A program made the position numbers and the translations under genes. Shown here in pieces: positions 15,335 to 22,346 of a stretch of 28,036 nucleotides of DNA. The DNA is taken from NCBI GenBank assembly GCA_018673255.1, contig JABHDC010000183.1, positions 1-28,036 of the forward strand. Direction: 5' to 3'. Origin of the DNA: Gemmatimonadota bacterium (lineage in GTDB: Bacteria; Latescibacterota; UBA2968; UBA8231). The notes under the pieces were generated by a model that was not told the DNA's origin, ran no database searches, and saw nothing but the letters and a program-made list of their open reading frames with translations. Within the stretch, counting starts at the first letter, position 1, and the number at the start of each line of letters is the position of its first letter.

Positions 15335-16230
15335 TGGCTAGATACGGAGCAGTGGAAGCGGGTGGCACGAAATTCGTCTGCGCCCTCGGCGACAGCCCGG
15401 ACGGGATCACCGACACGTGCCGGATCGATACGACCACACCGCAGGAAACGCTCACTGCCGTCGTCGACTTCTTCCGTCCTCATCATGAGGCATCGCCACT
15501 GGACGGCCTGGGGATCGGCTCCTTCGGTCCCGTGGACCTGGACCGGACCTCCCCATCTTACGGGCATATCACCAGCACGCCGAAACCCGGCTGGGCCCAG
15601 ACCGATATCGCTGGCTTTCTGGGCAACGAGTTAAGCCTGCCCGTCGGATTCGACACGGATGTGAATGCTGCAGCCCTCGGCGAGCACCGCTGGGGTGCAG
15701 CCTGTGACGTGGACAACTTCGTCTACCTCACCGTCGGCACAGGGATCGGTGGCGGCGCCATGGTCAATGGCCAGATGCTGCATGGGCTTGTCCATCCGGA
15801 GATGGGTCACATCCCTGTGCCTCGTGATATGGAGCGGGATGCCGCCTTCGATGGCGTGTGCCCCTTTCACGGGGATTGCCTCGAAGGTCTCGCATCGGGG
15901 CCCGCCCTCGAGGCGCGATGGGGGCGTCCTGCGAATGAATTGCCATCCGACCACCAGGCATGGGACCTGCAGGCCCACTATCTGGCGCTGGGGTTGTGGA
16001 GTTTCGTCTGCACCCTGTCGCCACAACGGCTGATCCTCGGAGGTGGCGTGATGGATCAGGAACACCTGCTACCGCGTGTGCGGAGCCGGCTGCAGGAAGT
16101 GGCCCAGGGCTATCTGCAGGCACCTGAATTGGGTGACCAGATCGATCGATTTGTCGTGAGCCCCGGTCTCGGCTCACGGGCCGGCATCAGTGGTGCCCTG
16201 GCCCTGGCACAGATGGCCGCACAGGCGTAA
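15334..16230 (+). CDS. ROK-family fructokinase/mannokinase-like sugar kinase
   Basis: ATG 15334 shares its A with the preceding stop, so translation is coupled. The 298-residue protein begins YGAVEAGGTKFVCALGD, the phosphate-binding loop of ROK kinases, and has catalytic D109 in GFDTDVNAAALGEHRWGA, YLTVGTGIGGGAMVNG (residues 131-146), and a zinc site H159, C176, H179, C182 in EMGHIPV and VCPFHGDCLEGLASGP. That zinc pattern and the length are those of ROK fructokinases (YdhR/GmuE-like), which phosphorylate fructose or mannose at the 6-hydroxyl using ATP. The frame to 15283 overlaps the upstream gene and was not used. It provides the clearest clue that the operon handles a hexose. Confidence 0.9.
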   Translation: MARYGAVEAGGTKFVCALGDSPDGITDTCRIDTTTPQETLTAVVDFFRPHHEASPLDGLGIGSFGPVDLDRTSPSYGHITSTPKPGWAQTDIAGFLGNELSLPVGFDTDVNAAALGEHRWGAACDVDNFVYLTVGTGIGGGAMVNGQMLHGLVHPEMGHIPVPRDMERDAAFDGVCPFHGDCLEGLASGPALEARWGRPANELPSDHQAWDLQAHYLALGLWSFVCTLSPQRLILGGGVMDQEHLLPRVRSRLQEVAQGYLQAPELGDQIDRFVVSPGLGSRAGISGALALAQMAAQA

Positions 16231-16282
16231 CAACTGTATCTCAGACAGGCAGCTTCAACTGGATGTGTGGAGGATGTGAGGG

Positions 16283-17356
16283 ATGCTGGAATACAAGCAG
16301 GACGCCGAACGTGTCATCGAACGATATGAGGCCTGGTGGTCGCAGCAGATCATCGACCGACCTCTGATTTCGTTCTCCTATGCGCGGCCCCAGACCGAGC
16401 AACGGCCGACCCCGGTCTCCCAGCACGCGACGCACCGCGAACGGTGGCTGGACACCTCCTTTGCTGTCGCCACAGCCGAGGCGCGGATGGCCAATACCGT
16501 CTTTGGCGGCGATGCACTCCCCACCGTCATCCCCAACCTCGGGCCGGAGGTCTTCTCCTCCTTCTACGGGTGTGAACTCGAATTCACCGAAACCACGTCC
16601 TGGTGTGATCCGATCCTGTCGACCTTTGACATGGCCTCGATTCAGGCGCTGCACCTGAATGAAGAGGGCGTCTACTTTCGCAAGATTCTCGAGATCACCG
16701 ATGCGCTGATCGAGGCCGGTCGTGACAGGTTCCTGGTGGGGTACACCGACCTGCACCCGGGGGGCGATGGCGCGGCAGGACTTCGGGATCCTCAGCAGAT
16801 GTGCATCGATGTCCTGGAACGTCCCCAGGTCATCCGAGCCCTGTGTGAGCGTTTGACCGATGATTTCCTGCGGGTCTTCGATCGCTTCCACGACCATCTG
16901 CTCGACGCCGGCATGCGTTCCACGACCTGGCTGCCTGCCGTCGGCTCTGGCCGCATGCACGTTCCCAGCAACGACTTCTCGTGCATGATCTCGGCGAGCC
17001 ATTTCGATGAGATCTTCGTGCCTTCGCTGGAGCGTGAATGCGCTCACATGGACCACTGTATCTACCACCTGGATGGCCCGCAGGCCCTGCAGCATCTGGA
17101 TCGAATCCTCTCGATGGAATCGATTCAGGCCATGCAGTGGGTGCCTGGAGCCGGCCAATCACACTGGGCCCAGTGGGTGGATGTGTATCGTCGCATCCAG
17201 GCAGCTGGACGATCGCTGATGATCTATCCTCCTGTCGATGAACTGGATCAGGTCTTTGAGGTCCTGCGGCCGGAAGGCGTCTGGTTGCAGGTCTCCGGAA
17301 TTCAGGACGAGGAAATGGCCACCCAGGCGCTGGCCGCCGTGAGCAAGTGGCGATAG
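16283..17356 (+). CDS. Uroporphyrinogen-decarboxylase-like protein 2
   Basis: The 357-residue protein starts at ATG 16283 after GGAGGATGTGAGGG. It resembles a distinct group of URO-D-fold proteins common in catabolic clusters: an N-terminal ERYEAWWSQQIIDRPLISFS segment, the middle GYTDLHPGGDGAAGLRDPQQ, then the highly characteristic IYHLDGPQALQHLDRIL and IQAMQWVPGAGQ. No zinc-binding H-x-C and no corrinoid-binding DxHxxG partner are evident in the window. The substrate and reaction are unknown; annotation as a corrinoid methyltransferase would be over-reading. It is the second URO-D-fold protein in the same operon and has little sequence in common with the first, which suggests different substrates or a heteromeric role. 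Confidence 0.68.
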   Translation: MLEYKQDAERVIERYEAWWSQQIIDRPLISFSYARPQTEQRPTPVSQHATHRERWLDTSFAVATAEARMANTVFGGDALPTVIPNLGPEVFSSFYGCELEFTETTSWCDPILSTFDMASIQALHLNEEGVYFRKILEITDALIEAGRDRFLVGYTDLHPGGDGAAGLRDPQQMCIDVLERPQVIRALCERLTDDFLRVFDRFHDHLLDAGMRSTTWLPAVGSGRMHVPSNDFSCMISASHFDEIFVPSLERECAHMDHCIYHLDGPQALQHLDRILSMESIQAMQWVPGAGQSHWAQWVDVYRRIQAAGRSLMIYPPVDELDQVFEVLRPEGVWLQVSGIQDEEMATQALAAVSKWR

Positions 17357-17442
17357 ACTGTCACTCTCCAGATAGCCATTTCCAGACGGCACTGTCAGGA
17401 CTGGCATTCACACATTCGCCCCGCGTTCCTCGATGACAGGAG

Positions 17443-18348
17443 TTGATCCGCCCCTTGATCTTCGGTGCCCACGAGTCTATCGCCGGCGGCCTCGATCTCG
17501 CCATCGAGCGCGGCCAGCAGGCCACATGCGATACCATCCAGATCTTCAACAAATCCAACAGCCAGTGGAAGGCGCGCCCTCTCGACGACGACGAGGTTGA
17601 CCGCTACCTGGCGGCCATCGAGGCAACGGGGATCACCGTCACCTGTTCCCATGCCAGTTACCTGATCAATCTCGCCTCGCCGGATCGCACCCTGAATGCC
17701 AAATCCTTGCGCGCCCTCAAGATCGAGGTCGAACGCTGCAACCAACTGCAGATCCCCCATCTCGTCTTCCACCCCGGGTCTCACGTGGGATCGGGTGCAG
17801 ATCGCGGTATGGCCCGGATCGCGCGCAATATGAGTCGCGCGCTGTCAGAGGTCGCCGACAATCGGGTCACGCTGTGCCTGGAGACGACGGCGGGAACCGG
17901 TGACAATCTCGGCCGGAAATTCGAGGAACTCGCCCAGATCATCGAGATGATCGAAGACACCCAGTACGTGGGGGTTTGCCTGGACACGTGCCACATCTTT
18001 GCCGCAGGCTACCCACTGACGTCCGAAGCTGACTACAAGGCCACGATGAAGCAGTTCGCCGATACGGTGGGCTTCGATCGTCTCAAGGTCATGCACGTGA
18101 ATGACTCGAAAACCGAGCAGGGTTCGCGCCGTGATCGCCATGAGCACATCGGCCAGGGGCACATCGGCCTGTCCGGATTTGGTCACCTCGTCAACGATCG
18201 CCGTCTGAAGAAGGTGCCAATGATCCTGGAAACACCGAAGAGCGCCGAGCTTTCAGAGGATGTCGAGAATCTGAAGATTCTGCGCGGTCTTGTGAAGGAA
18301 CGCCCTGCCACCAGGAACCCGGCACAGAAGCCCCGGAAGGAGAAGTGA
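17443..18348 (+). CDS. nfo: Endonuclease IV (AP endonuclease)
   Basis: The 301-residue protein has all nine trinuclear-zinc ligands of endonuclease IV: H70 (CSHASYLIN), H110 (VFHPGSH), E147 (CLETTAG), D181 and H184 (CLDTCHIF), H218 (VMHVNDSK), D231 and H233 (DRHEHIGQG), E263 (LETPK). The opening FGAHESIAGGLDLAI matches the family N-terminus. It cuts DNA 5' of abasic sites in base-excision repair. The frame opens just after a TGA, leaving TTG at 17443 or TTG at 17455 as starts; AGGAG at 17438-17442 abuts the first, so the second (12 bases away) may be the real one. A basic PAQKPRKEK tail ends it. It sits inside a catabolic gene run, 86 bases after the URO-D-like gene and overlapping the peptidase gene. 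Confidence 0.95.
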   Translation: MIRPLIFGAHESIAGGLDLAIERGQQATCDTIQIFNKSNSQWKARPLDDDEVDRYLAAIEATGITVTCSHASYLINLASPDRTLNAKSLRALKIEVERCNQLQIPHLVFHPGSHVGSGADRGMARIARNMSRALSEVADNRVTLCLETTAGTGDNLGRKFEELAQIIEMIEDTQYVGVCLDTCHIFAAGYPLTSEADYKATMKQFADTVGFDRLKVMHVNDSKTEQGSRRDRHEHIGQGHIGLSGFGHLVNDRRLKKVPMILETPKSAELSEDVENLKILRGLVKERPATRNPAQKPRKEK

Positions 18349-19742
18349 TGAGCGATCACGAAACATACTTGGCCGACAACGACTCGCGCTTCATCGACGA
18401 ACTCGTCGACTTCCTGAGAATCCCGAGCATCTCATCGCTGCCAGATCATGCGACCCATGTGGCGGCCGCCGCCGAGTGGGCCGCCCAGCGGTGCCGCGAT
18501 GCGGGTCTGGAGGAGGTGACAATTCTCCCCACGCAGGGACATCCGACCGTCTATGCGCAGTGGCTTGGGGCACCAGAGGCACCCACCATCCTCATCTATG
18601 GACACGTCGATGTGCAGCCCGTGGATCCATTGGACGAGTGGACCAGTGGCCCCTTCGAGCCCCGTGTAACGGACGACGGTGAGGAAAGCCGGGTCTATGC
18701 GCGCGGCGCCAACGACGACAAGGGCAATATGCTGCCGCCCATCCTGGCCATCGAGGCGCTGCTGAAGACGACGGGACGGTTGCCCGTCAATGTGAAACTG
18801 TTGCTGGAGGGCGAGGAAGAGATCGGATCCCCCCATCTGCTGGCCCTGCTGGAAGCTCAGAAGGAGCGCCTCGCCTGCGATCTGGTCCTGTCCGCCGATG
18901 GCGGCGGTCTGGCATGCGACGGATCGGCTCCAGTGATGATGACCGGCTATCGGGGGCTGACGGCCCTGGAGATCGCCATCGATGGTCCGGGCAGCGATCT
19001 GCACTCAGGCGCCTATGGTGGCGTTGTGGAGAACCCTCTGAGGGCCCTGAGCCAACTGCTGGGCACGCTGCACGATGCCGAGGGACGAGTCCTGGTCGAT
19101 GGTTTCTACGACGAGGTCCTGGACCCTATGGAAGAAGAACGCGAGATGCTGGCTGCGGCACCCTTCGACGAGTCACAACTGACACAATCGCTGGGTGTGG
19201 ACCAATTGATCGGAGATCCCGCCTACGCACCACGGGAGAGACTCTGGCTGCGCCCCACGCTGGAGATCAATGGTATGTGGGGTGGTTTCCAGGGGGCAGG
19301 CATCAAGACCGTGATCCCGCGTGTCGCTCACGCCAAGATCAGTTGTCGGCTCGTGCCCAACCAGGAACCGACACAGATCCTTGCCAACCTCGAGGCGCAC
19401 CTGCGCCGGCATCTGCCACCAGGTGTGAAGATGCGTGTCACCGACCAGGAGGACGGAGCCCGCCCCTACGTGTTGTCCCCCGATCACCCGGGGCTTGCTG
19501 CCGCCCGGTCCGTGGCCGCTGATGTGTGCGGCCAGTTCCCCTATCTGGCCCGATCGGGTGGCACACTGCCCGTCTGCGATCTGCTGCTGCGCACCCTCGG
19601 AACCTTCACCGTCACCTTTGCCGCCGCCGCCTACGACGAGGGGGCCCACGCACCGGACGAATTCTTCCGGCTCGCCAGCTTCCGTCGTATGCAACGGGCC
19701 TATTGTGCATTGCTCCATCGGCTGGGACAGACCCGCCTGTGA
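18348..19742 (+). CDS. M20-family metallopeptidase/amidohydrolase (dipeptidase type)
   Basis: I chose ATG 18348, which shares one base with the nfo stop (TGATG) and follows GGAG at a five-base spacing; GTG 18345 is possible. The 464-residue protein has the di-zinc site of M20 enzymes: H86 and D88 in YGHVDVQP, D123/D124 in GANDDKGN, E156-E158 in LEGEEEIGS, D184 in LSADGGG, and H434 in YDEGAHAPDEFF; H219 in DLHSGAYGG reaches across the dimer in relatives. The large length and the GHVDVQP motif point to the dipeptidase/carnosinase-like branch, which hydrolyses amide bonds next to a free carboxylate. A role in cleaving an amino-acid or acyl amide from the operon substrate is plausible. The sulfatase gene overlaps its end by four bases. 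Confidence 0.9.
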   Translation: MSDHETYLADNDSRFIDELVDFLRIPSISSLPDHATHVAAAAEWAAQRCRDAGLEEVTILPTQGHPTVYAQWLGAPEAPTILIYGHVDVQPVDPLDEWTSGPFEPRVTDDGEESRVYARGANDDKGNMLPPILAIEALLKTTGRLPVNVKLLLEGEEEIGSPHLLALLEAQKERLACDLVLSADGGGLACDGSAPVMMTGYRGLTALEIAIDGPGSDLHSGAYGGVVENPLRALSQLLGTLHDAEGRVLVDGFYDEVLDPMEEEREMLAAAPFDESQLTQSLGVDQLIGDPAYAPRERLWLRPTLEINGMWGGFQGAGIKTVIPRVAHAKISCRLVPNQEPTQILANLEAHLRRHLPPGVKMRVTDQEDGARPYVLSPDHPGLAAARSVAADVCGQFPYLARSGGTLPVCDLLLRTLGTFTVTFAAAAYDEGAHAPDEFFRLASFRRMQRAYCALLHRLGQTRL

Positions 19743-21154
19743 ATATCCTCTTCATCATGACCGACGATCACACGGTGCAGGAGATGGGATGTTATGGTTC
19801 GGCCATGCCCCCCACGCCGCATCTGGATCGCATCGCCGCTGGTGGAACCCGTTTCGACAATGCCTTCTGCACCAATGCCCTGTGCGCGCCTTCCCGGGCA
19901 ACCGTTCTGACGGGCGCCTTCTCCCACATCCACGGCATCCGGGGAAACTCAGAGGGTGCCGACAATGTGGAAGAGCTGTCCGCCGATGTTCCCACATTTC
20001 CGGAACTGTTGCGCGACGCCGGCTACCGGACCGGACTGGTGGGTAAGTATCACATCCGTCAGGCCCCGCGTGGTTTCGACTACTGGTGCATCCATCCGGG
20101 ACAGGGCGAATACTTCGACCCCGAATTCATCGACAATGGTCAGCGTCGGCGGATCCAGGGCTACGCTACGGATATCACCGGCGATCTTGCCCTGGAGTTT
20201 CTCAATGGCGTTGATGACGACGAACCCTTCTGCCTCGTCTACCAGTTCAAGGCGCCTCACCGCCCATTCCAGCCCGCCCCCCGTCATGCCGGCCTGTTCG
20301 AAGAGATTGAACCGACACAGCCGGCCACGATAGACGACGATTACGAGGGACGCCGTATTGCGGGCCTGGCACAGGACATGCAATTCGATGTCAGTCTCGC
20401 ACCGGACTACGATGATCTGCCAGAAGGAATGACGGATGAAGCCCGGCGGGACTGGATCTATGGGCGATTCATCCGTGATCGCTGGCGCACGATGGTCGGC
20501 GTGGACGAAAACGTGGGCCGCGTCCTCGACTGGCTCGATGAAAACTCACGGGCCGACGACACCCTCGTCATTTACACATCCGACCACGGGTATTTCCTGG
20601 GCGAACACGGCTGGTACGACAAGCGTTTCATGTACGACCCGGCCATACGGATCCCCTTCGTGGCCCGCTGCCCCACCGAGTCAGCCGTGGGCCACGTGGC
20701 GTCGGAGATGGTGATGAATGTGGATGTGGCGCCGACGATCCTCGACTTTGCCGGTGTCGAGATACCGCCCACGGTCCAAGGTCGAAGTCTGCGCCCACTG
20801 ATGGCTGCTTCGGCCCCCGACGACTGGCGCCAGGAGGTGTACTACGCGTACTACGAAGACTCGTGGCGATTGCGCGATACAGATATCGACCAAATGGCCG
20901 AACCGGGATTCAAGTATTTCACCCCCCACCGGATCGGCCCTCACCGCGGGATCCGGACGGCGTCACACAAGCTGATCGAGTATCTGGGTGAGGTCGACGA
21001 CGCGGGCAGGCCACTGCCTTATTGGGAATTTTTCGATCTGGTCGCCGACCCTGATGAACTGGACAACCGCTACGATGACCCGGACTGCGCGCAGACGATC
21101 GCCGATCTTCGGCAGCGACTGCGCGAACTGCAGGTGGAATACGGCGACAGGTAG
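19739..21154 (+). CDS. Cysteine-type sulfatase (S1 family, apparently cytoplasmic)
   Basis: GTG 19739 overlaps the peptidase stop (GTGA) and gives a 471-residue protein that opens directly with the sulfatase core MNILFIMTDDHTVQEMG, so D9 and D10 supply the calcium site. The formylglycine signature is C49-A-P51-S52-R53 in NALCAPSRATVLTG; C49 would be oxidised to formylglycine. Later motifs GKYHIRQAPRGFDYW and YTSDHGYFLGEHGWYDKRFM carry the remaining metal and active-site residues. There is no signal peptide before the core, unlike most polysaccharide sulfatases; the longer frame to 19526 overlaps the peptidase and has no signal either. It removes sulfate esters, the last gene of the run. No sulfatase-maturing enzyme gene is in the window. 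Confidence 0.92.
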   Translation: MNILFIMTDDHTVQEMGCYGSAMPPTPHLDRIAAGGTRFDNAFCTNALCAPSRATVLTGAFSHIHGIRGNSEGADNVEELSADVPTFPELLRDAGYRTGLVGKYHIRQAPRGFDYWCIHPGQGEYFDPEFIDNGQRRRIQGYATDITGDLALEFLNGVDDDEPFCLVYQFKAPHRPFQPAPRHAGLFEEIEPTQPATIDDDYEGRRIAGLAQDMQFDVSLAPDYDDLPEGMTDEARRDWIYGRFIRDRWRTMVGVDENVGRVLDWLDENSRADDTLVIYTSDHGYFLGEHGWYDKRFMYDPAIRIPFVARCPTESAVGHVASEMVMNVDVAPTILDFAGVEIPPTVQGRSLRPLMAASAPDDWRQEVYYAYYEDSWRLRDTDIDQMAEPGFKYFTPHRIGPHRGIRTASHKLIEYLGEVDDAGRPLPYWEFFDLVADPDELDNRYDDPDCAQTIADLRQRLRELQVEYGDR

Positions 21155-21159
21155 ACAAA

Positions 21160-21190
21160 GAGGGGGCGCCGATCATGTCGGCGCCCCCTC
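21160..21190. terminator. Strong bidirectional hairpin terminator
   Basis: GAGGGGGCGCCGA (21160-21172) and TCGGCGCCCCCTC (21178-21190) form a perfect 13-bp stem around the loop TCATG, five bases after the sulfatase stop. On the + strand it is followed by TCGTATTTCT; on the - strand by TTTGTCT. It therefore probably ends both the catabolic operon and, 61 bases beyond its stop, the convergent sigma-factor gene. A second, weaker inverted pair CAGGGCT/AGCCCTG lies at 21201-21234. Confidence 0.85.
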
Positions 21191-21250
21191 TCGTATTTCT
21201 CAGGGCTGGTGATTTGCCAAGCTCAAGAGCCCTGTTACCACCCGTGTCCG

Positions 21251-22114
21251 CTAACTGGCAATGCCGAGAGACTCGGCCAATTCCGGCAGGCAACGGTAAC
21301 GCTTCGAATCCCGGAGCCGCGACAGGGCGCGCTCTTTCAGCTGTCGGACGCGTTCGCGCGTCAGACCCATGAGGCCACCGATCTGCTCCAGAGTCAGTGG
21401 CTCTTCACCATCCAGACCGTAGTAACAGCGACAGATGTATTTCTCACGTTCGTCGAGGGTCTCCAGGACGGCATCGATCTGGTCTCGGCCGTCCCGATCC
21501 ATCACATGCTCATCAGGGGCAGCGGCGGCTTCATCTGCGAGCACGCTCATCAGATTCCGCTCATCACCCTCCTCGAAGGACAGATCAAGGGATGCTTCGG
21601 GGCGCCCCTTCATCATCGTCTCGAGAATCTCACCCTCGGCAACACCGAGTTCTTCGGCAATTTCCGCCGTGGAGACATTGCGCTTGCCTTCTTCGCCGAG
21701 CTTGGCGCGCATGCGCGAAATGTCCCGCAGTAGATTCTGACGCGTCACCGGCACGCGTACGGTCCGCGTTTGGTCGGTGAGGGTCTGCATGATCGACTGG
21801 CGAATCCACCACACGGCATAGGAGATGAACTTGAAGCCACGTTCGCCATCAAAACGGTCGCCGGCCTTCATAAGGCCCACGTTGCCCGCCGAAACCAGTT
21901 CGGCCATGCTCAGGCCGCGATTCTGGTATTGGCGCGCCACATCGACGACAAATCGGAGATTGGCACCTACCAATTCATCGCGAGCAACCATATCTCCTTT
22001 GTGAATGCGAGCGGACAACTCGACTTCGCGCTCGCGTGACAACGGCTGGGAGTCCTCTATGTCAGCGAAGTAACGGCGCAGAAGATCCGCATCTTCGTCG
22101 GCGTGAATCGTCAT
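21251..22114 (-). CDS. Sigma-70 family RNA polymerase sigma factor (primary-like, group 2 size)
   Basis: The 287-residue protein has sigma-70 regions in order: 1.2 (DADLLRRYFADIEDSQPLSR, about residues 8-27), 2 (ANLRFVVDVARQYQNRGLSM and the -10-recognising GFKFISYAVWWIRQSIMQTL, residues 51-112), 3 (about 115-200, including VSTAEIAEELGVAEGEI) and 4 with a helix-turn-helix LTLEQIGGLMGLTRERVRQL (residues 240-259). It lacks the long region 1.1 and the non-conserved insert of RpoD and is the size of RpoS/SigA-like group 2 factors. It is the last gene of the minus-strand cluster, 232 bases after the transporter fusion, and may have its own promoter in that repeat-rich gap. Start ATG 22114 is preceded by AGAGG at a very short spacing. 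Confidence 0.9.
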   Translation of the reverse strand: MTIHADEDADLLRRYFADIEDSQPLSREREVELSARIHKGDMVARDELVGANLRFVVDVARQYQNRGLSMAELVSAGNVGLMKAGDRFDGERGFKFISYAVWWIRQSIMQTLTDQTRTVRVPVTRQNLLRDISRMRAKLGEEGKRNVSTAEIAEELGVAEGEILETMMKGRPEASLDLSFEEGDERNLMSVLADEAAAAPDEHVMDRDGRDQIDAVLETLDEREKYICRCYYGLDGEEPLTLEQIGGLMGLTRERVRQLKERALSRLRDSKRYRCLPELAESLGIAS

Positions 22115-22248
22115 AACCTCTTGTCTTTGTTGATGTTCTTTGGGAAGAGGCGACTCGCCTGTGGCTCATTGGCCGAAGCGGAGGGCCAGTGCCTGTAAGG
22201 CAGATCGCTTGGTAGAACATCCACAAATACCAGAGATTCGCAACACTT

Positions 22249-22318
22249 GTGTTTGTCTAAGTTGTAGAAGGACAAACACTTGCCTTCACGATCTGCCCGC
22301 GATGGGCAAGTGAGGGCT
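22249..22318. repeat. Cluster of inverted repeats in the gap before the sigma-factor gene
   Basis: In the 232-base gap between the transporter fusion and the sigma gene, GTGTTTGTC (22249-22257) and GACAAACAC (22271-22279) form a 9-bp inverted repeat with a 13-base loop. AACACttGTGTT forms a small palindrome at its left edge. CACTTGCC (22278-22285) is repeated inverted as GGCAAGTG (about 22305-22312). The element CACTTG/CAAGTG thus recurs three times. This looks like an operator cluster or a leader structure for the minus-strand sigma gene. No U-run supports a terminator, and I could not place a convincing promoter. Confidence 0.5.
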
Positions 22319-22346
22319 ACGATTCGGCCTTGTTGGGATGACGTCT

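Noticed and set aside
19526..19738. N-terminal extension of the sulfatase
   Set aside because: It overlaps the M20 gene entirely, contains no signal peptide, and the core begins right at GTG 19739 with a coupled GTGA overlap.
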